A DNA stretch of 64,000 nucleotides from Prunus persica (GCF_000346465.2 NC_034016.1:20514442-20578441); one strand, 5' to 3'. Shown: positions 8,998-21,441, numbered from the stretch's first letter. The notes: generated from the letters alone by a model not told the origin. Program-made: numbers and translations.

Positions 8998-11861
8998 TTA
9001 GGAAACAGACTGACATCTGAAAGCGGTCCCAATTTTTCGCAATTCTCGCAGCTGATGAGCTATGTCTTGAACAAACCGTAGGCCTTCATTTCCATTTTGA
9101 AGAGAGTAAAGCATGTGCTCAAGAAAATCATGATCAGTCTCTAGTGCCTCCAACCTATCATTAAGGTCTGAGATTTCATTTTCCAGAACAACCAACTCGG
9201 TTTCTCTATGATCCATGAAATCATTTTGCCCATGGAAATCGGAATCATTTTTTTCTTCATGGTCTAAACTTTCAGAATGAGCTGGCCCCTCTTGAGCAGC
9301 AGAGCTTCCGTTAGATACATGTAAATCTTTTTGTCCATGCACAACATTCTCTTCAACCTGACCATTTAATAGAACCCTCTCCTTTATAGGAGTCTCTTCT
9401 TGAATTGGTTCATCATCCATATACTTTCTAGCCTGCCCACCATTAGGCATGTTGAAGGGAACCCCATTACAGGAAATTTCAGAAAGCTTCCTCTCCAAGC
9501 TCTTCAAACAATTTGAAATGTATAATTTTTCATCCTCAAACTCTAAAAGCGTAGTTTCAGAAAAAAGACGATCATTACTAGCTTCGGGTACCTCAGTATC
9601 CATTGAGTTACAAGCAACTTCAACATCCTTTTCTATGCCGGGCACAACAGTACTTGAGTTGCAAGTAACTTCGACATCATTCTTTATGATGGGCACATCA
9701 GTACTCTCAGTGGTGTCAATTTCACCCTTCAAATTAGAGCTTTTGAGCGGCATATTCTCCATTGTTTCATCTGGGACATCAAACTTTGAAAATTCTAGCT
9801 CTGCTTCCAAGTCCTGTATCTCTTTCTCCTTTTCAGCCAGGAGATCATTGGCTTTTTCCAGTGCGTCTACATCAAACTCAGCCTGCTCTTCCATCATTCT
9901 TAAGTACTGAAGGGCCTCCATATGAATTGCAGCTTTCTCTTCTTGCAGCTTCGTGATCATGGCCATTGCCTGATTTGCAGCAATTGTGGAAGCACTCCTT
10001 TCTTCCTCTAATTCCTTATACAATTCCTTTATGCATTTTCTGTAATATTCAACCTGTCGTTTTAACCGATCATCTAGACTTTCACCTTCAATTTCACTGA
10101 CATAGCCTTCATCCAGAGATTCAAGAGCAGATTCTACTGATGCTGATGTATGAATCATTGGCTTTGGATTAGATTTGGAAGCATCAGTTACCTGCTTTTC
10201 ATCAGCGCAACCATTTACCCCAGACATTGTATTATTTGATGATAAATTACTCTGCTGAGCAGAAGAAATTTGTGAAGCCAACGGTTTCAGTTCCCCATTA
10301 ACTCCCTTCAATGTAGGTTCTTTAACAATACCAGACAAATCTGCTTCTTTACCGGTGGCTGCTGACTCAGACACAACATTTACACTAATATGATTTGGCT
10401 TTACAAGAGCTGGATCATCTATGATAGGATCAGTTTTAGCAGATGCTCCATCTGTTGCCCTTATAGACTTCAAAAGTTCATCGTTCTTATTGGTGGATGC
10501 ATGTCCAATGTCGCTTGTCCCAGTACCATCTGCTAAAAATTTCAAAAAAGGAGCAATGTAATATTTATCAATGGCATGCATGAGAGAGAGAGAGAGAGAG
10601 AGAGATAATTTAGACATATCTGATGATTCCCCAACTAACAAGTGTCATCTAGAGTAGTAAGTTCATAACTCAAGTGAATTGGAATCCTAAGATGAGGAAG
10701 GTTGAGCTTACTTTTTTCAACAACATTAGATGATGGGGGGGCATCATCTGGTGAAATAAGCTCAGCTAATGCAGAAGGATTGGACGTCCAACTCGCTTGC
10801 TGCCAGTTAGGCTCATCGAAGCCATTCTCAACAGCAACATTGGCACCCAAGACCTTTACCTCAGAGGCCTTGCTACCATCTGGCTGCACACATGGATCAG
10901 AAGGTGAAGGTTTGTCTTTGTAGGAAACATTGCTTTGCTTTGCTGGATTCAAACCTTCCACTGGTGCTTTGAATGGATTTTCTGAAGCACATTGAACTAC
11001 AAATCGTTCCCTCTTAGGCTCATGAATTCCACTGATGAAACTGCTCCCATCGTCGTCATCAGAAAATGGAAACTCAGAGTCAGTATCAGAACTAATCTTC
11101 AACTCAGTGTATCCTACATGTGACAAGGGATCCCAACCAATTTTTCCCGGAAAACGGGCAGAGTCAGTATTAGAACAAACCCTCAACTCAGTGTATCCTC
11201 CTACATGTGACATGGGATCCCAGCCAACTCTTCCGGAACCACGAACAGTTACTGAGGCAGGAAATTTATCCCTCATCTTCTTTGAACCATCCCGACGAGG
11301 TAAACGGCTACGGGTTGAAAAACGTGGCAAAGGAATATTAGGTTTGGGACTAGGTGACTTCCGTCGCAGTCCTTGAGCATTTTCTCTAGGTCTCCGATGC
11401 CTACTGCAATAAGAGCATGGACTTGCACCCACAGAACTATGAACAAAATTTCTCTTCTGGTTGGACCTCTTTGAACCGGAACTTCGAAGATCCAATCCTG
11501 ACTTACCATCCAAAAGAATGTGCGTTTCTGGGTTGGAATCTTCACAAGTTTCATTTCCATCATGCTTACCATAAACTTGACGAGCTATCCAAGACGAGAG
11601 CTCTGATATGTGGTTGCTGCAAAGTAGATCCTGATAAAGTTGAGGTTTTTCGTTGCCTATAACATGTTCAAACCTCGAGCAAAAGATGCAAGGCTTTTGC
11701 AAATTGCAATAGTTTGCAAATTTAGTCAGCAAATAGGATAATAGTCCATTGACAAGCAGAAGAAATATAAAAAACCATTCACATGCTGCAGATGTTAGAA
11801 TGGCTACAAACCCCTCTAAGTTCTTCTGCACTTGTACAGAAGAATTTTCCTTTGCTGCCAT
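8998..11861 (-). CDS. MYOB: Myosin-binding protein (MyoB family, GTD-binding/DUF593 domain)
   Basis: MyoB proteins are receptors for class XI myosins on endomembrane vesicles and drive cytoplasmic streaming. The coding exons are 10712-11861 and 8998-10529, joined across a GTAAGC...GCAG intron in phase 1, giving 893 residues. A single N-terminal transmembrane helix lies at about 28-48 (WFFIFLLLVNGLLSYLL), followed by a CxxC pair (PCIFCSR). An acidic/Ser-rich linker comes next, then the GTD-binding coiled coil at about 530-632 (LDDRLKRQVEYYRKC ... AIHMEALQYLRMMEEQ) and a C-terminal coiled coil. The linker holds an internal duplication (VGWDPMSHVGGYTEL and IGWDPLSHVGYTEL). The single intron contains a GA microsatellite (10582-10604). 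A CAG|GTAAGC site at about 12615 paired with ggcag directly before the ATG implies a 5' UTR intron of about 750 bp. Size is within the Arabidopsis MYOB1-MYOB3 range as I recall it. Confidence 0.9.
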
Positions 11862-13579
11862 CTGCCTAACAATTGCTCTAGAATCTCATGACCTTCCAGT
11901 TAGGAAAACTCAAGGAAATCACTGGTTGAAAGATAATAGATGCTCCTACCCTCCCAAATCAAAGTTAAGCATCCCATCTTCAACCGGCCAAAGCAAGACA
12001 CAAGGAATCAATTAGGAACATCAAAACCACAGCATTGCAGTTAAGCTACAAACAACAAAAAAAGGAATTAAAAACAACAATTTTTTTTAAAAAAATTTCA
12101 ATGCAGACCATATGTAATTGTGCATCACCAACCATGATAGAAGCTACTAACAGCAAGTCCCAGAACAAAACCACCCATCAAACTCTCACCATCCCAACTG
12201 TGCGATATAATGACAAATCAACTAACAACGATAAACTTAAATAGAAACCAAAGGAAACTCACCTAACCTAATAAATGTGATCAACCAAACCCAGATTCAG
12301 TTCAAGAAAACCTATTTTGTGTGATTCAAAAACAAAGCAAGAAACTTTCAGCAAATTCTAATGTTTTCATGCATTTCAAAGATTGCCCACCATAGAAATT
12401 TCTCCGCATAATTGTATAAAATGAAGGAATGAACAAAACAACCCACACACAGATATGATCATCAAAAGGGTACCATCCAACACAATGCACATTGCGATTT
12501 CAGAAAACAAATTAAACTAAATAGTCTGATCCTAAACAGAATGAAATTTCACATCTTTTATACATTTCGCGGAAAAAGGACGGCAGAAAAAATAAAATAA
12601 AAAAAGCGGGCTTACCTGATATGGAAGCTTGACGGAGGATCAAAAGGTGAAAGAGGAAGAAATGCAAATATGGATTAAAAGCATAATGAAAAGAAATCTG
12701 TAAAAAGAAAATTGAAAAAACAAAAGGAAGAAGTAGGCGGAATTACGAGCAGGTCCTTAGCGTGGGAAAGTGACTGACCGTTGAAACCAACCGTCTGAGA
12801 TTTGTTTGGATGCCAATAAAAGCGAAGCTCCAAGGTCAGCTGGTTTTATGTATTGTTAGTTGCGCACGAAATAACACGTAATAAAAATCATGAAATGTGG
12901 CCACCCATCCTATTTTATTGTGATAGATAAGATAGTCATTAAGTTATGTATTATTGGATACATTTTCAAAAATATATATGATGAAAAATTCAAAACTTTT
13001 TATTTGAAGTGCATCTGTACGTGAGAATATATATGAATGAAACAAGCGAATGATATATGTATCATCCTTGAAAGTACATGCTCATGTGTAGAATATGTAA
13101 ATAATGCATTCACTTTACCTATATACAAGTAGTTTACTCAAAGATCATGTTTAATGATTGAGATTAGATTGAAATGTGAGATAAAATTGAATTGCATTAA
13201 ATTGAAGAAAATAACACGAATGCATTGATGTGTTTGATACGAAACATTATAGAATTATGATCATATCCAACTCATCGCTCTTCTAGCCGATATTATTGGT
13301 ACGATGTTATGCGGCACGAATAGGTTCACCTGTCAAATCGAGTATGTTGACAGCTGCTCTCCCAAATCCAATGTGGACTATTTCTTTTCTTCTTAATCAA
13401 AACCAAATCAATGGTAATTTGTGTGCCAATATTAGGGTTTATAGTGTAATTTTATCAAAAACAGAAACTAGCCTCTAAAACACTTTCTCACATCACGTGC
13501 CAACACATCTTTTGACACGTGCAACCAGAGGCCCAATGAGGCCTAAGTGACCGAAAGCCCAAATTATAGGGGCTTAAAT
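11862..13579. other. 5' UTR intron and promoter of the MYOB gene; intergenic
   Basis: 11862-12615 reads as a 5' UTR intron of the minus-strand MYOB gene, with acceptor TTAGGCAG against the ATG and donor GTAAGC at the other end. The non-coding first exon would start at about 12616 and run toward 12800. From there to the U1 3' box nothing else was recognised. Confidence 0.5.
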
Positions 13580-13594
13580 TTAAACTGAAATTTG
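13580..13594 (-). terminator. snRNA 3' box (CAN6AGTTTAA)
   Basis: On the minus strand, four bases past the U1 3' end, the sequence CAAATTTCAGTTTAA matches the plant snRNA 3'-end formation signal CA(N)3-10AGTNNAA. Confidence 0.8.
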
Positions 13595-13597
13595 GAA

Positions 13598-13756
13598 GGG
13601 GCCGCGCGAACGCAGGCCCCCACTGCCACAAATTATGACGTTGGCTCTCCCACGTTGGGGAGACCATAGGCGGGCACCCCTCCTAAGTGCAATGGAGGTC
13701 ACCAACCCAGGCCATGGGCCTTCTTGATCACCCATAGACCCCGTCCAGGTAAGTAT
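13598..13756 (-). ncRNA. U1: U1 spliceosomal snRNA
   Basis: Read on the minus strand, the RNA begins ATACTTACCTGGACGGGGTC, the invariant U1 5' end that pairs with 5' splice sites. Stem-loop I with GATCAAGAAGG, the stem-II/III segments (CTCCATTGCACT, GGTCTCCCCAACGTGGGAG), an Sm site (ATAATTTGTGG) and the terminal hairpin GGGGCCTGCGTTCGCGCGGCCCC follow in order, about 159 nt in total. This is the usual plant U1 length and order. The gene has a complete Pol II snRNA promoter and 3' box, so it looks active rather than a dispersed pseudogene. It is divergent from INDH, whose start codon is 155 bp away. Long open frames on this strand are coincidental. Confidence 0.96.
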
Positions 13757-13780
13757 GGAGCAATTGTCCTCCTCGACCCT

Positions 13781-13831
13781 TTTTATAATCTCTCTTCGCT
13801 CGCACTCGGCTTCACTCTGTCGATGTGGGAT
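13781..13831 (-). promoter_or_regulatory. Pol II-type snRNA promoter: USE + TATA
   Basis: The plant upstream sequence element (minus-strand ATCCCACATCG) is at 13821-13831 and the TATA box (TATAAAA) at 13781-13787. The gap of 33 bp between them is the spacing that specifies RNA polymerase II in plants; Pol III genes such as U6 have about 23-24 bp. The TATA box lies about 25-31 bp before the U1 start. Confidence 0.93.
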
Positions 13832-13910
13832 ATAACAACCACCACCGACTAAAACTCTAAAACCCAAAAAAGAACAGAAGAACACTCTCAGGGTGACGAG
13901 TCGTGGAAAG

Positions 13911-16900
13911 ATGAAGGAGCTACTGAGGTCGTTCACTGTGAGTTTTTGTGCTTCTGGGTATGTCCAAAATTGTTTGCTTTTCGTTTGGAGTTTGTGAAAT
14001 GAGCTGATTATTTTGTGTGCACAGAAGCTTGGAGGTGTTAGGGGTTATAGCGCGGGGAGGAAAGACCTTCGGATTAAGGGGGTTAAGCATACCATAGCCG
14101 TTGCTTCTGGTAAAGGGGGTGTGGGCAAGTCCACCACTGCAGGTATGTCTTTTGGCTTTTGGCAACATGGTTTTCGTCTACATGTTATGCTGAAAGGGAT
14201 GAGCTTTGTTGAGTTTTTGGGTGTTTTAGCTTTGTGGGTCATGCTAAATTTGTCTAAATATGGATCTTTTCGGTAATTACATTGGTCTGGACAAGAGTAG
14301 TTTTCTGGGATTTTGGACGAGTAGTTTAAAGAACCAAGTTTTCTTTGTTGATTTTCAGCTCTTTGGCTTATTTTTCCGATTGAAAAAGGAAGAATCTTTG
14401 CCTTATTGGGTGCTGGAGTTGTGAGGTAGCTCTTAGTGCTTTACCGATTTGAGATGGTCGATATAGACATGATAATTTTGTGTTCACCTTCTCTCTGATT
14501 TCACATTTTAACATATTAACGCTTCCATAGCCGTGCTTATTTTCTGGTTTTGCTGATTTAGAATAACTTAGCATAGTGGTTGGACTTGCAGTTAATCTGG
14601 CTGTTGCACTTGCTAACAAGTGTCAAATGAAGGTTGGCTTGCTTGATGCTGATGTATATGGACCAAATGTTCCAATCATGATGAAGCTCGACAAAATGCC
14701 AGAAGTGAATGAAGGTATTTATTTACTTATTTCTCACTTAAGAGATGTAACCTGGCAACTAAACTTTCCAATCAGTTTTAGCTCAAGTGTCTCAAAAACA
14801 AAACTTGATGTATCAGTCTTTGCAATTTCACAATTTATTATTTACTTATTTCTCACTTAAGAGATGTAACCTGGCAACTAAACTTTCCAATCAGTTTTAG
14901 CTCAAGTGTCTCAAAAACAAAACTTGATGTATCAGTCTTTGCAATTTCACAGTTTAAGAGATTGTTAACTCCTCCTTTTGCTAAACCAGGCATTATAATG
15001 CGAATTAAATTCAGTTTTTCGTATTTGCTAATCAAACATGATCTAAGGAATAAGCTTCTATGTGTCATTTCATCGTCAAGTCCGCTTGTGGGCTCTGCAG
15101 AATACAAGTCCTCTAATCAAGTATCACTCTGCATCACAACGTGGGCACATTAAATCTGATGTTATCTTTATTGTGAAGCAAACATCTAGTAAGGACTTAA
15201 AACTGAGACATACAAAACCATCAGACATATACATTTCTTAGCTTTTATCCTACTATGTATTGATTATTTAGTTCATACTAGAGAATATTAACATTATGGT
15301 CTTCTTCTACCAGATAAAAAAATGGTTCCAATTGAGAGCTATGGAGTCAAGTGTATGTCGATGGGACTTCTTGTGGCCAAGGATGCCTCACTTGTTTGGA
15401 GAGGTCCTATGGTATAACTTTTAAGTCTTTTCTTGCTTAAGGTTCTATTTAACTTGAGGTTCCCTCTCGTAAATTGATTGTTGATGCTAAGAATTAGTGC
15501 CAGTGTGCAGACTATATTATTATTTAAACACAGTTTAAGAGATTTTGTTTTCAACCCCTTGATGTAATTGTACTCAGAATCATGAGAGAATGTAAACTAA
15601 TTAATTCAAGTGAGGTTCCGTTTGAAATGTAACCAAGTGGATTTTATTTTTTTTGGGTGGTCAAATCCTTATATGATACAAAGATAAAGAAAGTATTTCC
15701 ATTCCTTGTTTCTCACAAGGATTTAATTTAATTATTGCAGGTATCAAGTGCTCTTGAACAAATGACAAGGGGGGTTGACTGGGGAAATCTTGATGTTCTT
15801 GTGGTAGATATGCCCCCTGGGACTGGTGATGCTCATATTACTGTATCCCAAAGGCTGCAGTTATCAGGTACTTGAAAAACTTAAGCTCAAAATGCTTTTG
15901 TAGCTATGTTTAAACATTTCCTCGTATTCTGGCCGCCATCTTATGGTTCTTCAAGGATCCTTTTATGCATTATGTTAGATATCAAGGAAAATCAATTCTG
16001 GCTTCGGTAGATTTCATATAAAAAGGAATTCATAAATAAAGGATAGTGATTGTGTATTTGTCAGTACCAAAATTTTCATGTTTCTGAAGACATGCAAACT
16101 AGTGCTCATAACAAACACCCCCTCTCCCCTCCCCTCTCTTCTTACCCCTCACTCCTTCCAGAACATCTAAGTAACAATCCATTTTTACCTTTCCAAAATT
16201 AGTTTTGGTTTTGCAACTTTCATTTGGTTTTTAACAATTGTTGGTTTGTTAATAGGTGCATTAATTGTTTCAACACCTCAAGATGTTGCATTAATGGATG
16301 CTCGGAGAGGAATTAACATGTTCTCTAAAGTCGAAGTTCCGGTATGAATATTCTTCAGATCATATTTTGATATGTCTTCATTTATCATTGAAAGTTTGTG
16401 GAGATCATTTATGGAATAATTTTTACCGTAGTCAAATTCTGATTGCTGTTGTAGATTTTGGGAATTGTAGAGAACATGAGCTGTTTTAAATGTCCAAACT
16501 GTGCTGAACGCTGGTTCATTTTTGGGGAAGGAGGGTCTCGTAAGACGGCCGCTGAGATGGGTGTGGATTTTGCTGGCGAGGTATGCTAATTAGTTTCATC
16601 TGTTTCATGACTGGTTACTGTTATAACTTTCCGTGCAACCCTTTAAGGTTGATTCAATTGGTATCAACTCCAGTTGGGTCTGGATGCTTCGCTTTCTCTC
16701 CTTCCCTCTCTGTCTCTGTCAATTTTCTGGTTAATATGCGTACCTCATGTTAGTTCAATGTACACATATTTGATAAAACTTCAAATTGTGATTTGAGTGC
16801 CATGCTGTGTCTGGCACACAACACTTGAAGGGCTTCTTCAGAAGTTCTTTGCTGGGTAGTGAAGTAAATCGAAAGAAGCTTTATGACGTTACGTGTTTTC

Positions 16901-17236
16901 ATTTTTTCTCGTTGATCCCATATTTATAAATAGCAACACATTTTGATTTTCATAACTGGATTTTCGTCAGTTTGGCCATCCCCAAGTAGCTGAGTTTAAT
17001 TCCTTTCTGAGATGAGTAGCAACTATGGTCATCAATCTTTTTAATCAAGCTGCGTAATGTTTCAGATACCATTAGAAGTGGGGATAAGACAAGGCTCCGA
17101 CGACGGTGTCCCAATAGTAATATCGGCACCTGATTCTGATGTCTCCAAAGCATATGTTGATATGGCTCAGAAAGTTGTCGACAGACTTGAGGAATTGTCA
17201 AAGGAAGAACAATCTCGTCCACAGTTTAACCTTTGA
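13911..17236 (+). CDS. INDH: Mitochondrial Fe-S assembly P-loop ATPase, INDH/NUBPL type
   Basis: The protein is a Mrp/NBP35-class P-loop ATPase. In plants and animals the IND1/NUBPL branch serves complex I assembly and mitochondrial translation. Eight exons: 13911-13937, 14025-14142, 14592-14714, 15314-15411, 15741-15867, 16256-16341, 16455-16580 and 17066-17236. Total 876 nt, 291 residues, all joins in frame with GT-AG. The short, basic, Ser-containing N-terminus ([22 protein letters not shown]) suits a mitochondrial presequence. The deviant Walker A motif GKGGVGKST is at about 38-46. Other family motifs are [26 protein letters not shown] and the Fe-S-binding CxxC (CFKCPNC, Cys206 and Cys209). 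The gene shares a short divergent promoter with U1 snRNA. Intron 3 holds a recent tandem duplication. Confidence 0.93.
14719..14951. repeat. 119-bp-period tandem duplication in INDH intron 3
   Basis: 14719-14832 is repeated at 14838-14951 with essentially no differences. It includes the motif cttaagagatgtaacctggc. The near identity implies a recent event. Confidence 0.93.
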
Positions 17237-17466
17237 TTTTGTGCTGTCCACTTTAGCAGCTGAATGAAACCTTTGCTACACATTCAGCAGGGCAGTAGTG
17301 GCAGATTCACTTGTGCATGCGTGCTTTTTGTAATTTTTCCTTAACATTATTAGAGCTGTCTTGACCTGCGAGTTAAGTAGGGAAAATGCCAAGTCCTTTT
17401 TAGCCCTAGCGGTAAAGGGAGGGTGGACTTGGTTATGGAAATTTGTCCCATTCTGCAAGTGACTTG

Positions 17467-17640
17467 TAGCTCAACTGATTTAAAGTAGTAACTGTCCTAC
17501 TCGAGATCTTATGTTCGAATTCATGACCTCCAATATCGCGTGTATCAACAATCATGGTCATGTTTGCAGTAGGTGCACCTGGAAACCCTAATTGAAGTGT
17601 TTGTAGTAGGTACACTTCCCAAGAAGTCCTTAAGGTGCTG
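17467..17640 (+). mobile_element. Probable tRNA-derived SINE
   Basis: An A-box-like sequence tagctcaactga (17467-17478) and a B-box-like sequence gttcgaattc (17513-17522) sit at tRNA-like spacing, without a foldable tRNA around them. This is the head of a plant SINE just downstream of INDH. The 3' end is not clear. Confidence 0.55.
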
Positions 17641-18231
17641 GATATTTTGAGGGTTAGAACCAATTTGCATGTATTCTTCTTTTACCTTTGCAAACTTGCG
17701 TTTCCATCCAATCTTTGTCATGATGATGACAGAATATGGTTCATATTCCCAACCCCCCTGAATAGGGAAGCTTTAGAACATGCATCTAAAATTTGGACCT
17801 CTAATAGTGGACCTATCTTTTAAATGGATTATTGAAGAACAAGTCAACCACTTTCATGTACTTGGAAATGAATTGAGACTTTCTACCTGTGAAAATTACG
17901 TAAATATATTGTTTTGTTCGCTTGTACATGCCAGGTTGCTTCAAGTTTTCAGTGATTAAAATGGAAAAGAAACACAAATGCCCAATATGAAATTTAAATT
18001 AAATTAAGAACACTGGCTGTGCAACACGAATATTTTTTCCTCACATAACAAGATAAATGAATAAATAAATAAGCTAATAGCTCCATAATTCAAAAGGCAA
18101 GAGGAGAAAAAAATACGATAACAAGCTGTTGGGGGATCATACTACGGAAAGTTGCAGCCTCAGCCACTGGAACCAATCTTTTCCATTCTTCCGCCATTTC
18201 CAGCGTCATTTGGTTTTTCATTTTCTTGCCC

Positions 18232-18269
<38 letters not shown>

Positions 18270-18271
18270 GA
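17641..18271. other. Intergenic and pfkB-gene promoter/leader
   Basis: No gene was recognised. A CT microsatellite at about 18235-18265 immediately precedes the pfkB start codon and probably lies in its 5' UTR. Confidence 0.5.
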
Positions 18272-20886
18272 ATGCATCAGTGCACCATAACCCTGAAATC
18301 CCCAATTCCATACCATGCACCCTCCTCCCAGTCTCACCCAATTTTTCCCCACAACCCTAGGCTAACCCAATCCCAATCCCACCCCATTTTGGCGCCAATC
18401 TGTACTCGCGCCCATTCCGTCTTCAACAGCACCAGAGGGCTTGACATCTCCGCGCCTAAACACACCTCGAACTCCAACTCCAACGCCATTAATGGCTCCG
18501 TACACGACTTGAAGTCCAAGAGCGTCGGTGTTAAAGACATAGACGTCGCCACTCTTGGCAATCTCTGCGTCGATATCGTCCTCAATGTTCCCAAATTGCC
18601 CCCGCCCGATGTCCACGACCGCAAAGCTTACATGGACCGCTTATCTGCCTCGCCGCCCGATAAGGTTTGCTTCACGCTCAGCTTCTGACTGTGTGCGTAA
18701 AAAGTTTAGTTCTTTTTTGTTGGGTAATCTTTGTATTTCTTTCACTGTACCATTGAAATTAACCCATTTGAGTTTTTTCCTTTTGATTTCAATAAGTAAG
18801 TAGGAAATTTTGTTTATTTTTAGAACTGAAGTAAAAGAACTGAATTTGTTTATTTGTTGGGATTGTTGATTACAGCTTGCTTTGTGCTCAAGCTATAACT
18901 TTAGACTTCGTATAATGGTTACCGCTTTTTTTTTTTGGGTGAAAATAATGGTTACTGCTATTGGTTTGTCAAAAGTATGTTTTTTGCGTTATGTATTGTC
19001 TGTAAAGAACATTGATAATTTATACACGTCTGCTGATACATTCTTCAACTTTGATTATATGCTTCTACATTTAGCAATACTGGGAAGCTGGTGGAAACTG
19101 CAATATGGCTATAGCAGCTGCGAGACTGGGACTTCATTGTATTGCAATTGGCCATGTGGGTAACGAAGTATATGGGCAGTTCCTTATAGATGTTCTTCAT
19201 GACGAAGGAATTGGTATGGTTGGCATGTGTGAAAATACCAACGTTGACAGTTCAAGTGCTTCTTATGAAACACTCTTATGCTGGGTTCTAGTGGATTCAT
19301 TGCAAAGACATGGTTTTTGCAGGTAAATTCTTCCACCTTTTTCTTTTCTTTTAGTCATGGGCCTTCAGAAGATGCTTTCTGATTGCTGTCCTTCAGCAAG
19401 TTGGCATATGATTGGCAATCTGAATCACCCTGTTTTGTTCATCAGTCGGGCTGATTTCAGTAAGGATCCTGCATTCAGTTGGATGAGCAAGTTATCTGAA
19501 CAAGTCAAGACAGCTATAAAACAGTCAAAGATTCTTTTCTGTAATGGTTATGGCTTTGATGAACTCCCTCCTGGTGTAATAGTCTCAGCTGTAGAGTATG
19601 CCGTTGAAGTTGGAACAGCACTTTTTTTTGACCCTGGACCTCGTGGAAAGAGCCTTTCTGCTGGTACAACTGAAGAACGAGGAGCACTTAGCCAGTTGTT
19701 GAGGATGAGTGACGTTCTTCTTCTAACTTCTGATGAGGTTTGACATTTGCTGATGGAAATTATTCTCTATGATAATCCATTCTACTAGTGAAAAAGCATT
19801 TAAAATTCTACCTTAAATTGTACTGTAAAATTTTTCTTCTGTATTGTTGTTCTGCTAATCCGTTATACTGATATTAATGATTTCCAGGCTGAGTCATTGA
19901 CTGGCATTGAAAACCCAATATCAGCAGGGCAGGAATTGCTCAAGCAAGGGGTGCACACAAAATGGGTGATTGTCAAAATGGGTCCAAGGGGATCAATTCT
20001 AATAACTAGGTCAAGTATCTCTTGCGCACCAGCATTCAAGGTATTAGTTTCTAACTTGACATTCTCACATGATCTTGCAGTCAACTTTTTAACTTTCCTG
20101 TTTTATGACACAGTACTGATACCCATAGTCCCTTCGAGGACATCCGATGAAATGGGAACAATACTAATTCACATAATTTATGAACTCTTCTTAGACTTCT
20201 GTGTCTAAATCTGACTCTGTATCAAATTTTATTCGTATTGCTTGCTATTGCACCATCATGGAAACCCTTCAAACCGAAATCATGTTTTTCATATTCTAAC
20301 AAAAGTGATGTACATGCTCTGAATATGCCTGTTTGGTGTGTGTATATGTATGTAGACCATATCTCTTGGCCAAAAGTAATTTATACATCTAGGAAGTACA
20401 TTTATTTTCTGTTGCTCCAGCCTGTCTGAATTCAAATCCAGCTCTTTTTATTAGCTGATGCAACAATGAAAGTTTAGTTTTTATCTTGAATTGTGACAGA
20501 TAAATGTCATAGACACTGTTGGATGCGGAGATAGTTTTGTAGCTGCTATTGCATATGGTTTCATCCACAATATGCCAGCGGTTAATACACTAGCAATTGC
20601 AAATGCAGTGGGTGGTGCAACTGCCATGGGTTGTGGTGCTGGTAGGAATGTGGCAACCTTGGAGAAAGTAATAGAACTTATGAAAGCATCAAATCTCAAT
20701 GAGGATGACGAATTTTTTGATGAATTACTCAATGAAAATTTAGATGTCCAGGCAATTAAGTCTCTCTCAAAATTGGTCATAAAAGGAAGTGAAAACCAGC
20801 CAAATTGTGTATCCTTGCAGAAGGTGGTGTCAGAATTGCTTCCTAAGCTCAAATTGACACAGTTACAGAAAAAAGTGCCATGCTGA
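18272..20886 (+). CDS. pfkB-family carbohydrate/nucleoside kinase, probably plastid-targeted
   Basis: Five exons: 18272-18664, 19075-19322, 19446-19737, 19888-20040 and 20500-20886. Total 1473 nt, 490 residues, all in frame. The first about 70 residues are Ser/Pro/His-rich and poor in acidic residues, consistent with a transit peptide. The ribokinase fold follows: VATLGNLCVDIVLNVPKLP (first strand), the substrate-site glycine motif WEAGGNCNMAIAAARLG, then ILFCNGYGF, LFFDPGPRG and VIVKMGPRGSIL. The pfkB signature 2 is DTVGCGDSF, with the catalytic base Asp373. The usual anion-hole GAGD reads GCGD (Cys371). Substrate cannot be deduced. The neighbourhood (MUSTANG, P-loop, H1) suggests orthology to Arabidopsis At1g06730, recalled rather than searched. 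Confidence 0.9.
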
Positions 20887-21441
20887 CATATTATAACAGC
20901 AGAAGGTTTTTAGCAATGAATTCTGTTCTGTTGGAGCTATCTCATTCTCTGGATTTGTTTGGACCTTTGCAGTTCTACTAACACAAAATGAGGCCCGGGT
21001 TAAGTTAACTGTAACTATGCTGGCTTCGTTGCAAATGGGATCAGAATGCAATACTTTCCGGGGGAAACATCAGTTCGAGCAGGCAGTAAAGCTTTGCTTT
21101 CCAGGTCTCTCTCTGCAAGTAGATTTTTTACCCTCCTGTGCGCAAGATGCTCGATTCTTTGCATCTTTTCAATACATTGCTTATTGAGCAGGTGAGGTGC
21201 CTTTGTTATCCTTTTTGTTTGCATGGATGTGGGGAGGTGATTTTTTTACCTGATATGATATGTCGTGTAAAAGAAAAGCAAAGGATCTTATATGTACTGA
21301 ATTTTTATTTTTATTTTTGAAAATGCAAAAATCATAGATTTTATTCATTGGACATTCGCAGCAACCGTGCATACATATTTTTTTTTGTTGAAGTTTGGGG
21401 AAAAAAAAGAAGAAGAAAGAGATAAACAGATTGATGAAATA
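20887..21441. other. 3' UTR of pfkB gene and intergenic sequence
   Basis: No coding signal. The first 300 bases probably contain the pfkB 3' UTR. Confidence 0.4.

Noticed and set aside
8564..9016. 150-codon frame with a poly-Gly run on the minus strand
   Set aside because: The poly-Gly is the translated poly-C tract and the frame overlaps the MYOB end out of phase.
13580..13936. 118-codon open frame on the minus strand
   Set aside because: It covers the U1 snRNA, its promoter and 3' box; the RNA landmarks explain the sequence fully.
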